Made by a program: the position numbers and the translations under genes. A DNA stretch of 36,329 nt from Trinickia mobilis (GTDB lineage: Bacteria > Pseudomonadota > Gammaproteobacteria > Burkholderiales > Burkholderiaceae): assembly GCF_017315705.1 (NCBI RefSeq), contig NZ_JAFLRF010000050.1, forward strand, positions 1-36,329. The letters are read 5' to 3'. Positions 16,732-24,575 of the stretch are shown piece after piece (the stretch's first letter is position 1; every line of letters begins with the position of its first letter). The notes beneath the pieces are model-generated. The model was not told where the DNA came from. It was given only the letters and a program-made list of their open reading frames with translations, and did no database searches.

Positions 16732-18300
16732 TCATAATGTGCAGACCTTCGTCTTGGGGTCCACCGACTTGCAGATGTGCACCTCGGTCATCAGGCCGCC
16801 GAAATTCTCCTGGTCGTTCGCCAGATGATCCAGATTCGGTGTGTACAGGTAGAAGACCTGCCCTGACTGATACTTCGTCGTGTCGGTGGCGTCGAGGATC
16901 AGATCGAGCGATTCCCCGCCGCCGAGCGTGATCGAGTTCGTGTAGTAGGTCATGTCATTGCCGGCCATGTCGCGCAGCAGCCGGGCATTGATGCCTACGA
17001 CGTGCATCGGAATACCGAGCGAGGCGAGCGTCTGGTATTCGGTGACGTCGAGATCGGAAATCCGCAGCAGCACTTTGCCCCCGGCCGGAATATTGATCAG
17101 CGAAGGCAGCGGTTGCGAGAAACGCGGCACGCCGTCCGACGCCGGCGTCGAAAGCGGATTCGGATTCACCGTGTCCGGATAGCTGCGGCCGTTCAGCAGG
17201 AAGAACTTGTCTTTCATGTCGGTGAACGGTTCCGGATTGAACGTCATGCCGACGAAGTGGAAGTTCGGATCGAAGCCGTGGATCTGCACCGGATACTCGA
17301 CGTCGTAGCCGGTCGAGCCGTCGCCGTCGTTGTACGCGTAAAGCGTCGGCGTGCCGCTCATGTTGTTCACGTGCAGGACGTTGTTCTGCGGCGGCACCGG
17401 TGTCGAGCACAGAATGTCGTTGCCGCACCGTGTACGCAGATCCTGCTGCTGCGCCTGCAGCCCGTTGTAAAGCGACTGGCCGGCAGGGACGCGGTTCTGG
17501 CGCGGCCGCACGAAGATCTGGCCGACCATGCCCATCTGCAGGTGCTCCGGCGGCGTGATGTGGCAGTGCCAGAAGTAGGTGCCGGCATCCGGCGCGAGGT
17601 AGTAGTACGTGAAGCTCGCGCCGATGTTGATCGCGACCGACGCGTCCGGCACGCCGTCATAGAACGACGACGCGTTCGGATAGCCGTGGAAGTGCACCGT
17701 ATGCTTCTCGAACAGGTCGGGACGCATGATCATGCCGACGTTGGTCAGCGTGAGGAAGAACTCGTCGTCCTCGTCGATCGCCATCGTCGGCGCGGGCTGG
17801 TTGCCGTTCATCACGCCGATGTCCATGATCGGCCGCGGGTCGACATGGCCGGTGAGCTGGCCAGGCGGAACGGATTCCGGATCGGGCGTGAGACCGACCG
17901 CGCCGTTGTAAGTCGGATCCGTTCTGGGATCGCCTACGGTGTTGAACACCGAGGCGAACTGCGTGCCGGGCAGCCCTGCCTTGATGTCGGCGAGACCGGA
18001 CAGCGGCCCGAAAGCGAACAGGTAGGTCTGAACCCCGTTGGCCATCGTCGCGTAACCGTCGCCGCCCGAGATCTGCTGACACTTGATCGCACCGTTGACG
18101 ACGCCTGTCGAGGTGGAGGTCTGTCCTGTGAAGGATGGTCCCGTGTACGCGGGTTCGCCGGCGCCGGGCGGCAGCGCCGTCGGGTGCGACGGCGTGGTGC
18201 TCGGGCATTGAACCATGAACGACTGGGAGAATGAGGGAATCGCGAACAGCATGAACAACAGTGCGGCCACACTATTGCGACACATGCGGATGCTGAACAT
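16732..18300 (-). CDS. Multicopper oxidase-like subunit with complete type 1 copper motif
   Basis: A 522-residue exported protein (signal peptide about 1-26, IPSFSQ). Its first cupredoxin domain contains HTVHFHG at 200-206 and WHCHITPPEHLQMGM at 244-258. By alignment with the family, His200, Cys246, His253 and Met258 would bind type 1 copper, and His203, His205, His245 and His247 would supply half of a trinuclear cluster. The Cys-to-His spacing is 7, not the usual 5, but the His-x4-Met spacing is conserved. The second domain (about 300-522) has no copper motif. The other half of the trinuclear ligands is not in this chain but appears in the next gene. This is the first gene of the locus; GGAGG lies only four bases before the ATG at 18300, so Met6 is an alternative start. 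Confidence 0.82.
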   Translation of the reverse strand: MFSIRMCRNSVAALLFMLFAIPSFSQSFMVQCPSTTPSHPTALPPGAGEPAYTGPSFTGQTSTSTGVVNGAIKCQQISGGDGYATMANGVQTYLFAFGPLSGLADIKAGLPGTQFASVFNTVGDPRTDPTYNGAVGLTPDPESVPPGQLTGHVDPRPIMDIGVMNGNQPAPTMAIDEDDEFFLTLTNVGMIMRPDLFEKHTVHFHGYPNASSFYDGVPDASVAINIGASFTYYYLAPDAGTYFWHCHITPPEHLQMGMVGQIFVRPRQNRVPAGQSLYNGLQAQQQDLRTRCGNDILCSTPVPPQNNVLHVNNMSGTPTLYAYNDGDGSTGYDVEYPVQIHGFDPNFHFVGMTFNPEPFTDMKDKFFLLNGRSYPDTVNPNPLSTPASDGVPRFSQPLPSLINIPAGGKVLLRISDLDVTEYQTLASLGIPMHVVGINARLLRDMAGNDMTYYTNSITLGGGESLDLILDATDTTKYQSGQVFYLYTPNLDHLANDQENFGGLMTEVHICKSVDPKTKVCTL

Positions 18301-18427
18301 ATGACCTCCGTCCTTCGGGTCAACCAGCGCGGTACGCGCTAAACGTCACGCACTACTCCAAACCCGGGCTGGTGACATCGTCACAGTGGCCCGTATCTGA
18401 ATTCTGGATTTGGGCGACGGAGCCCGC

Positions 18428-18461
18428 GATGGGTCACCTCCCTACACTTGCGGTAGGGCAA
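18428..18461 (-). promoter_or_regulatory. Copy 2 of the shared element, upstream of the oxidase operon
   Basis: Matches 2677-2710 at 28 of 34 ungapped positions, with GATGGGTCA and TTGCGGTAGGG exact. Here it also contains a perfect dyad, CCCTAC-N7-GTAGGG (18440-18458), 19 bases long. On the minus strand TTGCCC overlaps the dyad edge, which recalls MerR-type metal-responsive promoters, but no good -10 box is seen at the expected distance. It lies 127 bases before the start codon. Confidence 0.62.
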
Positions 18462-18538
18462 ACCCAGTGCGTTGTGCGGTCGTGACCTGGACGAACGATG
18501 GAGCGTGTCCTGGCCAACACAAGCGACCTGTCACGCAG

Positions 18539-18558
18539 CCACTCCGGTATGGGAGTGG
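18539..18558. repeat. Operator-like 20-bp dyad
   Basis: Perfect inverted repeat CCACTCC (18539-18545) and GGAGTGG (18552-18558) with a 6-base spacer in the divergent promoter region. A regulator site is possible; no regulator gene is adjacent. Confidence 0.45.
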
Positions 18559-18594
18559 AACGCAGGCACAGCGCGACTGCTTTCATTTACATTT

Positions 18595-18617
18595 CACCGA
18601 AGGCCGTTGCTTCGGTG
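18595..18617. repeat. Inverted repeat, 8-bp arms
   Basis: CACCGAAG (18595-18602) and CTTCGGTG (18610-18617) with a 7-base loop. There is no T-run on either side, so it is not an obvious terminator; an operator or RNA hairpin is possible. Confidence 0.45.
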
Positions 18618-18925
18618 CGCTTCAGCGAGCGTGAGGGCTATCACGGATTCGTCACAATCGTTCTCGCACTCGGGCTCGATCTCCGGCGAGGCGTGAGGCG
18701 CCCGACCGTGCTCGTCAAAAAAACGGAGGAATGTAATTGTCCTTCTTATGTGTCCTACGTCCTATAGAAGCGCACTTTCGGATGGATACAATCCGCCGTA
18801 ATTACGTCGTGCGCGCAAAAGCGAAAACCGCGGACTTCTCGATCAAGCGGTCAGACGGACGGCACTCATATCCTGGTTGTTAACCGGCGAGGGACTTGAC
18901 GTAATCAGCAGCGGGGGGACGCATC

Positions 18926-19777
18926 ATGGTTTATCTGGAAAAAAGGGCTGTACTGAATTTCGTTGAGCGGAAGGATCACACCCTTGAACTTGTCGGGGTC
19001 GATAACGAAAAGCGGACGTATTACCCCGCCATGTCAATGTGGTTGAAGCTGGAGCAGCTTCAGGTGGTGCAAGAGCTCGTCGAGCCTCTGGATGGAGACC
19101 GGCAGCCGATGCTGTCCACTTCGCTACACGGAGTGGCACATCTCGACGGTCAGGACCTCTCGATCATTGGCGCCTCTCAGCAAGCGACGCGCACGCTTCA
19201 GGTGTCCTTCGAGGCCCGCGACGTCAGCACGGCGGACCGGCTTGGTTTGCGCGCATTGGAAGACGAACTGGGTAACTCGTTGTCCGATGTGGCGCTCGGT
19301 ACTGCCCGACTGGGCTTCAATCCTGCCGATGGCGAGACCAAGGAACCCGAACAGTGGTGGCTCGCCTGCCACATTCCCACCGCCTGCCTGCAGGTGCTTG
19401 CGAAGGCAATCTCGGATGGCCAGCTTGGCGCGGTAGAGTTGGGGCTGGCAATGCGGCACCTCTACACGAGCGAAAGTCCGGCGGCTAACCCTGCACGCCA
19501 GCCTCGGCTCTTTCTCCGGCCCAACGAAAGCGACGACACGATCGAATGGCCGAATATTGCAACCGGCTATGTCACCCACCTTCGGATCGACTTTGCGACG
19601 GCTTCATTGCGTGGCTCCGCGGCGAGCGGCGACCAGACGGTAGCGGCGAACCTCGTTGCGGAAGCCGTGAACTCACTGGGACCGAGGCTCCTTAACCTGA
19701 GACTGACGGTAAGATGGATTGGCCTCCTCATTGCCATGTTGCTCTTGCTTGAAGTTCTCGAGCGGCTGCGGATCTGA
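18926..19777 (+). CDS. Unrecognised protein with C-terminal membrane anchor
   Basis: A 283-residue protein I do not recognise. It has no signal peptide. The first 240 or so residues look like a soluble mixed alpha/beta domain (for example YPAMSMWLKLEQLQVVQELVE and WWLACHIPTACLQVLAKAI). The C-terminus is one hydrophobic helix flanked by charged residues (about 258-276, WIGLLIAMLLLLEVLERLRI), so the protein is probably tail-anchored in the inner membrane with its bulk in the cytoplasm. The ATG at 18926 has GGGGGA eight bases upstream. It is divergent from the oxidase locus and shares its long promoter region. A functional link is possible but not shown. No frameshift is evident. Confidence 0.65.
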   Translation: MVYLEKRAVLNFVERKDHTLELVGVDNEKRTYYPAMSMWLKLEQLQVVQELVEPLDGDRQPMLSTSLHGVAHLDGQDLSIIGASQQATRTLQVSFEARDVSTADRLGLRALEDELGNSLSDVALGTARLGFNPADGETKEPEQWWLACHIPTACLQVLAKAISDGQLGAVELGLAMRHLYTSESPAANPARQPRLFLRPNESDDTIEWPNIATGYVTHLRIDFATASLRGSAASGDQTVAANLVAEAVNSLGPRLLNLRLTVRWIGLLIAMLLLLEVLERLRI

Positions 19778-19919
19778 CGAGCAGCTCGACGCGGTGTTCT
19801 TCCGGCCGCGGCGCGTGCCGCCGGGCGGCATGCAGGTGCATCGCTTTCCCGACGAGCCGATGAAGATCGTGCTGCCGTCCACGCATCCATTGGCGGAGAA
19901 GAAGCGCCTGCCTCCGTGA
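19776..19919 (+). pseudogene. LysR-type regulator remnant
   Basis: About 48 codons encode DEQLDAVFFRPRRVPPGG followed by MQVHRFPDEPMKIVLPSTHP and LAEKKRLPP, then a stop. This resembles the middle of a LysR effector-binding domain (the LDAVFxRP and P-DEPMxIVLPxxHPLA segments). No helix-turn-helix part or C-terminus is nearby, and the fragment overlaps the end of the preceding gene, so it is a decayed leftover and not a working gene. Confidence 0.6.
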
Positions 19920-19935
19920 CGAAGTTCCCCCATCA

Positions 19936-19963
19936 CCATCGCCCATCGCCCATCGCCCATCGC
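19936..19963. repeat. Four tandem copies of CCATCGC
   Basis: Four exact 7-bp units in a row, just after the LysR remnant and before the MFS gene end. A simple repeat; no function is visible. Confidence 0.9.
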
Positions 19964-19995
19964 AAGGCGCCAGCAAAAACTGCCCGGAAGCGAAG

Positions 19996-21291
19996 TTAGC
20001 CAGACTGCCCGTTTGCATTCCGATGCCGAAGTGCCAAAGCTGTGACCCGCTCCCTGAAGCCGGAATAGCCCGGCAATGTGGAGATGGCGCCTGCGCCGAC
20101 AAGCAACAACACGATAACCATCCACAACGCCTGCTGATAGTTCCCTTGCAAGTCAAAGAGACGCCCCGCAAGGACGGGCCCGATTGCCGCTCCCACAACA
20201 AACGCGCTGTAGACGACGGCGTAGAGGCGCCCGTAAGACCTCATGCCGAAATAGCGCGATGTGAGGAAGGAAATCATGTCGACTTCCGCACCCAACGACA
20301 GGCCAATCAGAAGGGCTGTTAAGGACGCCAGCTTGTTGCCCCCGAGCATCAGGAGCAGGCAGCCTGCAGCTGTGATGGAGAACAGGATGAGGGCGACCCG
20401 AGGCGCGAAGAACCGGTCAATCAGCCAACCCACGAGCAGCCGGCCGACAAGAACACCAACGCCCATCAGGGAGGCGACCGAAGCAGCTTCGCTGCCGCTG
20501 AACCCACGGTCGACAAGATAGGGCACGAGGTGCACGACGAGCGCGGACACCGCCACGGCAATGCACATGAATCCGGCGGCAATGGTCCAGAAAACACGTG
20601 TTCTGACCGCCTGTTGAAACGAGCACCACGGCTCCGAATCTGGCTTCGACTCTGGCTCAACCTGCACCATCGACTCGTTTTGCGTCCGGCCTCTGGGAAA
20701 GCAGAAAAAGACAAAGGGCCACGGCAGCGCCGAAGTGACGGCGAGCGCGATAAAACCCCCTTGCCACCCATGCGCCGCGATAATCCCCGACAGAACCTTC
20801 GGGAGCAGTAGCGCTGCAACGCCCGTACCCGCGAGTGTGATGCCCAGCGCCCGGCCTCGGGCGCCGTCAAACACCGTGCATACGGCTCGCGTGTAGAGAA
20901 TTGGCGTCGTGCCGCCGCCCACAAGCGCTACGGCTACGAAATGCATCTGGAATGTCCACAGCGCGCCCGAGAATGCGGAGAGGGCATAGAAAAATGCGCT
21001 CAGGCACGGGATGGACAGCAGCGCGACAGTGCGCGTGCCGACGCGGTCGATGACCCAGCCGAGAAGTGGGCCGACCACGGCCAGGGTTAGCGTCAGGTAC
21101 AGGAAGCACGCGGAGACCGCCGCGCGTGACCAGCCGAAGGCGTGATTCAGTGGCTCGACAAAGGAGCCGAGGCTGTAAAACGGCAGCGACGACATGCCTG
21201 CGCCGCAGCCTATGGTGGCGGCAAGAAGAACTGGCCAGCCGCACGCCAGTTCTGCGAGCCAGACGGGGTCCTGCGTTTTTTTGATGTTCAC
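19996..21291 (-). CDS. MFS transporter, monocarboxylate/oxalate-formate type
   Basis: A 431-residue polytopic inner-membrane protein with about twelve hydrophobic segments in two halves, separated by a charged loop (about 205-230, rich in Glu/Ser). The early block GCGAGMSSLPFYSLGSFVEPL with GWSRAAVSACF and the loop GWVIDRVGTRTV resemble secondary carriers for small carboxylates in the major facilitator superfamily. The start is GTG at 21291, with GAGGAGG seven bases upstream. It is the last gene of the leftward catabolic set, 153 bases after the OsmC-like gene. Uptake of the locus substrate, perhaps an organic acid, is inferred. Confidence 0.82.
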   Translation of the reverse strand: MNIKKTQDPVWLAELACGWPVLLAATIGCGAGMSSLPFYSLGSFVEPLNHAFGWSRAAVSACFLYLTLTLAVVGPLLGWVIDRVGTRTVALLSIPCLSAFFYALSAFSGALWTFQMHFVAVALVGGGTTPILYTRAVCTVFDGARGRALGITLAGTGVAALLLPKVLSGIIAAHGWQGGFIALAVTSALPWPFVFFCFPRGRTQNESMVQVEPESKPDSEPWCSFQQAVRTRVFWTIAAGFMCIAVAVSALVVHLVPYLVDRGFSGSEAASVASLMGVGVLVGRLLVGWLIDRFFAPRVALILFSITAAGCLLLMLGGNKLASLTALLIGLSLGAEVDMISFLTSRYFGMRSYGRLYAVVYSAFVVGAAIGPVLAGRLFDLQGNYQQALWMVIVLLLVGAGAISTLPGYSGFRERVTALALRHRNANGQSG

Positions 21292-21444
21292 AAGTGCCTC
21301 CTCAATGTAGTCGGCGACGCCACCCTGGCTGCGCTAAGGCTTGATCAAGTAAGGCAGCAACGTTGCAAGGACGCCCCCGCCGGGCTCTGCGCGGGCAAGG
21401 GTGCGCATCGTCGTCCAGTAAGGACGCAGGGACGTCGGGAAGAA

Positions 21445-22641
21445 TCAGCTCGCGGTGTGGACCACGGTCTCGGCTACATTCATCTCGATAGCCGTGTCCA
21501 TCGCCCGGTGTGCGGAGCAGGTGTTCGCTGCGACCAGGGGCAGCGCGCTGGCGGTCTCTTCGTCAATCTCGCCGTTCAGGAACACGTGCGTATCGAACGA
21601 TGCGGCTTGTCCTGCGAGGCGACCCGAATCGTCGACGAGCGCGAAGCGGCTCGACTGCACCAGCGTCGTCGGCCCGAGCGCCAGGCGGCGCACGTCGATG
21701 TACCGGCAGAATTGCGTGTGATAGCAAAATGCCGTTCCGATGGAAAAGTAGGCGAGCGGTGTTGGAGCCACGAGTCCTTGCCCATCGCTCACCAGCGTCC
21801 AGCGGCTGCTGGCGGCAGCTTCCGGAAAGCCGACGGTGCTATGCACAAGACCCGTTGCAAGGTCCAACTCGCCTTCGGCATGCATGTGCCAGCCGACCGA
21901 CGTGGTACTGTCGTTCTCGAGAACCATGCCCGTGCTTCCTGTGCCCGGGCGGCGCGTGAGGATGGTTGGCCAGGCCCCTTCGCCAGTCGGCTCGAGTCCG
22001 CCGAAATATACCGTCAGAGGGTCGCGCTCTGTGCTTGTGCTCTCCTGAAGACCGCTTATCGATGACCGGGCGCCGTTCACATACAGCGCAAACAAGCCTT
22101 CGCGCGGCGTCAGCATGGCATCAACTGCCGGCGAGGCAGCCAGTGCATCCTTGACCACCTGATGTGCCGCATCGAGGGCACCCGCCGCGTCGATACTGAC
22201 CTGCCAGGAGAGGCCAAACACAAGGCCGACTGCCTCGCCCTTGACGAACGAACCCTTCGATGCGAAGCCTTGCCGAACTACGACGTTAAGCTTGCGCAGC
22301 TCGAGGCCGCGTTCGCGGGCAAGCGCGGCGATACGCAGCACCGCATCGGCGTGAAGACCCGCACCCCAGTGCATGAGAGGCGCCGGCGCCATGTCCGTAC
22401 CGCGCAGATACTTGCCTTCGTCAGCCGTAAGCCGCCATGTGCGCCCGGTCGACTGCTCGCGCACCAGTCCTTCCTTCTGGAAGTGACCGATGCCGATGAC
22501 TTCGCAGCGGTAGGTGTCGTCGCCTGGTTCCGGGTATGCAAACGACTGGGCCGCTTCACGCGCAGTGAATGGGAAGGCCGTGGGATATGGATTGTTTTCG
22601 AGGGGGACGGCTGCAAAGATATTGTCGATAGATGTGGTCAT
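21445..22641 (-). CDS. Duplicated OsmC-like domain protein
   Basis: A 398-residue soluble protein in which two halves each resemble the OsmC/Ohr fold. The first half has APLMHWGAGLHADAVLRIAA followed by LELRKLNVVVRQGF; the second has SIGTAFCYHTQFCRYIDVR, FDTHVFLNGEI and VAANTCSAHRAM. OsmC/Ohr enzymes use two cysteines to reduce peroxides. The second half keeps Cys in TAFCYHTQFC and NTCSAH; the first half has none in the matching places and may be structural. I cannot say whether it acts as a peroxidase or as a hydrolase. GAGGT lies ten bases before the ATG. It sits between the porin and the MFS genes. Confidence 0.55.
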   Translation of the reverse strand: MTTSIDNIFAAVPLENNPYPTAFPFTAREAAQSFAYPEPGDDTYRCEVIGIGHFQKEGLVREQSTGRTWRLTADEGKYLRGTDMAPAPLMHWGAGLHADAVLRIAALARERGLELRKLNVVVRQGFASKGSFVKGEAVGLVFGLSWQVSIDAAGALDAAHQVVKDALAASPAVDAMLTPREGLFALYVNGARSSISGLQESTSTERDPLTVYFGGLEPTGEGAWPTILTRRPGTGSTGMVLENDSTTSVGWHMHAEGELDLATGLVHSTVGFPEAAASSRWTLVSDGQGLVAPTPLAYFSIGTAFCYHTQFCRYIDVRRLALGPTTLVQSSRFALVDDSGRLAGQAASFDTHVFLNGEIDEETASALPLVAANTCSAHRAMDTAIEMNVAETVVHTAS

Positions 22642-22681
22642 GATGATTTAACCTCAAAGGTTGGGACTAAAAGTAACTTTT

Positions 22682-23692
22682 TCAGAAGCGGTGACGTAGT
22701 CCGACACCAAAGCTGTTGCCGGTGCCTGCGGTGCTGAGCTTGTCGTAGAGGTAGCTCACGTAGGTGTCGGTCCGCTTGGAGAGCAGATAGTCGTAAGTCA
22801 ACCCGGCGGTGTCGCGGTGGCGGTCTCCCGCCGCAGCAGAAAGGTCCGTGCGGGCCCATGAGACAGCGACGCTGGATGTGCCGATTGGGATTGCGAAGCC
22901 GGCCTGCCAGGTGTTCGTGGAAACGCCCACTGGATAAGCAAGCGTATGGTCGAATGAGGCGGACAACGATACGTACTCGAACCTGTAGGTGCCGCCGAGG
23001 AAATATGCGTTCTGGTGCGTGATTGCCGTGGTAATGCCGGGCCCGTATCCCGTGCGTTGCGCGGCGGCCGAGGCATACAGTGGTCCCTGGTCGTAGACAA
23101 TGGCCGCCAATGCATCGTGCGACCCTGTGCCTGGTATGCCGTATTGCAGCGTGAGCTTCGCGCCGAGAATCGATGGCGATTCGTACGAGACGGCACTGTC
23201 CCAACTGGTGTCCCCCGTCACTGCGCGACCGAAGTCGGCAATCCAGATCTGGACCATCAGGGGACTGAAGCGCGTGGAGCCGCCAATCGGATTGCTTCTG
23301 GCCGTGATGAAATACAGTGGGTTGATGAGCCGCCCGGCGCGAAATTCGCCCCACAGCCCGGAGAGTCCGACGTAGGTGTTTCGCGAATAGGTGTTGTCTC
23401 CTGCAAACCGGCCGGACTGGCCGGTATTCGTGAGCAGATAGCCCTCGATTGCGAAATTCGCGTGCAGACCGCCTCCCAGGTCTTCGGTGCCGCGGAAGCC
23501 GTAATACGATGTTGTCTGCCCGCCGCTCAGAAGCGCCTGACTGCTGCCGCTTGTCCCGCTCGGCTTGAACGAGCCGACCACGACGTCGAGAATCCCGTAG
23601 AGCTGCACGGAGGATTCCTGCGCCGTCGCGACGTCCGGGATATTGCTGCCAAGCAGTATGCCCGCGGATATAAATGTAGTTATCCTAAGCAC
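22682..23692 (-). CDS. Gram-negative trimeric porin (Burkholderiales type)
   Basis: A 336-residue outer-membrane porin. A signal peptide (about 1-24, DVATAQ) is followed by SSVQLYGILDVVVGSF, the usual opening strand of beta-proteobacterial porins. Further family segments are YYGFRGTEDLGGGLHANFAIEG, RNTYVGLSGLWGEFRAGR and a final GVGLRHRF with terminal Phe for outer-membrane assembly. It starts at GTG (23692) with GAGGAG nine bases upstream. Its position between the cyclase and OsmC-like genes suggests that it admits the substrate of the locus into the periplasm, a common arrangement in this order. Length and strands look complete. Confidence 0.9.
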   Translation of the reverse strand: MLRITTFISAGILLGSNIPDVATAQESSVQLYGILDVVVGSFKPSGTSGSSQALLSGGQTTSYYGFRGTEDLGGGLHANFAIEGYLLTNTGQSGRFAGDNTYSRNTYVGLSGLWGEFRAGRLINPLYFITARSNPIGGSTRFSPLMVQIWIADFGRAVTGDTSWDSAVSYESPSILGAKLTLQYGIPGTGSHDALAAIVYDQGPLYASAAAQRTGYGPGITTAITHQNAYFLGGTYRFEYVSLSASFDHTLAYPVGVSTNTWQAGFAIPIGTSSVAVSWARTDLSAAAGDRHRDTAGLTYDYLLSKRTDTYVSYLYDKLSTAGTGNSFGVGLRHRF

Positions 23693-23762
23693 TAGAAGGT
23701 CTCCTCTGCCGGTACTCTTGCCGGCTCAGGTCATGTCAACAGGTTGTTTTGGTCGGTTGGAG

Positions 23763-24533
23763 TTACTCCAGTATCGCCACAGCTCTGGTCCAGCCAGCCG
23801 ATGCGGCACGGATTTTTACGGGGAAACAGGAAATCATGAAGCCCTTCGAGGGAAGCGCTTCGAGGTTGTGGAGTTTTTCGAGATGGCAGTACCCGATGTT
23901 GCGTCCGGCCTTGTGACCTTCCCAGATGAGACTGGCATCGCCTGTTTCAGCGTATTTCTCCGCCGTATGCACGAACGGCGCGTCCCAGCTCCATGCGTCG
24001 GTGCCCGTCAGACGAATGCCCTGCTGCAGTAGATACATCGTAGCCTCATACCCCATACCGCACCCTGCCGAGACGTAGTCGTCGCGGCCGTATCGTAAGC
24101 CGGCACGGGTGTTGATGATCACAATCTCAAGCGGACTCAGCGTGTGGCCAATCCGGTTGAGCTCGGCCTGCACGTCCCGGGCCGTGACGACGTAGCCGTC
24201 AGAGAAATGGCGGAAATCGAGCTTCACGGCAGGTCGGAAGCACCAGTCGAGCGGCACCTCGTCGATGGTGATTGCGCGCTCTCCATTGTTCATGGTCGAG
24301 TGGAAGTGATACGGCGCATCCAGGTGCGTCCCGTTGTGAGTGACGAGTTCGACCTTCTCTATCGACCAGGCCTCGCCGTCGGGCAGGTCTTCGGGAGTCA
24401 GTCCGGGGAAAAACGGCAGCATCTGCGCGAGCGAATCTCTGTGATTGAAGTACGAGATTTTTGGAGCGAGTGACGGCGGGTCGGAGACCACATCGTTTTC
24501 GAGGAAGATGGAAATGTCGATAAGACGCGGCAT
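23763..24533 (-). CDS. Cyclase-family metal-dependent hydrolase
   Basis: A 256-residue protein of the cyclase/kynurenine-formamidase-like family. It starts MPRLIDISIFLENDVVSDPP and contains the metal-binding signature NGTHLDAPYHFH (near residues 67-78 of this start). Also present are the middle segment VIINTRAGLRYG and DAWSWDAPF followed by a His. Members hydrolyse amide or lactone-type bonds using Zn or Mn. The start at 24533 fits the family N-terminus; a TTG five codons earlier is possible. It lies 42 bases downstream of the interrupted BKACE gene and was probably co-transcribed with it. The substrate is unknown. Confidence 0.85.
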   Translation of the reverse strand: MPRLIDISIFLENDVVSDPPSLAPKISYFNHRDSLAQMLPFFPGLTPEDLPDGEAWSIEKVELVTHNGTHLDAPYHFHSTMNNGERAITIDEVPLDWCFRPAVKLDFRHFSDGYVVTARDVQAELNRIGHTLSPLEIVIINTRAGLRYGRDDYVSAGCGMGYEATMYLLQQGIRLTGTDAWSWDAPFVHTAEKYAETGDASLIWEGHKAGRNIGYCHLEKLHNLEALPSKGFMISCFPVKIRAASAGWTRAVAILE

Positions 24534-24575
24534 GGCATTGGGGACCAAAATTTAGAGGGGGCGATGAGGGTGCGA

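Larger units (their letters stand above)
18301..18925. other. 625-bp divergent intergenic region
   Basis: No convincing gene. It holds the second copy of the shared 34-bp element (18428-18461), a 20-bp dyad CCACTCC-N6-GGAGTGG (18539-18558), an 8-bp inverted repeat CACCGAAG-N7-CTTCGGTG (18595-18617) and a small repeat GTGAC-ATC-GTCAC (18372-18384). It must contain the promoters of the oxidase operon (leftward) and of the tail-anchored protein gene (rightward). I could not assign -35/-10 boxes with confidence. Confidence 0.6.

Noticed and set aside
18498-18767. 89-codon open frame in the oxidase promoter region
   Set aside because: No ribosome site, unlike neighbouring coding composition, and it overlaps two dyad elements.
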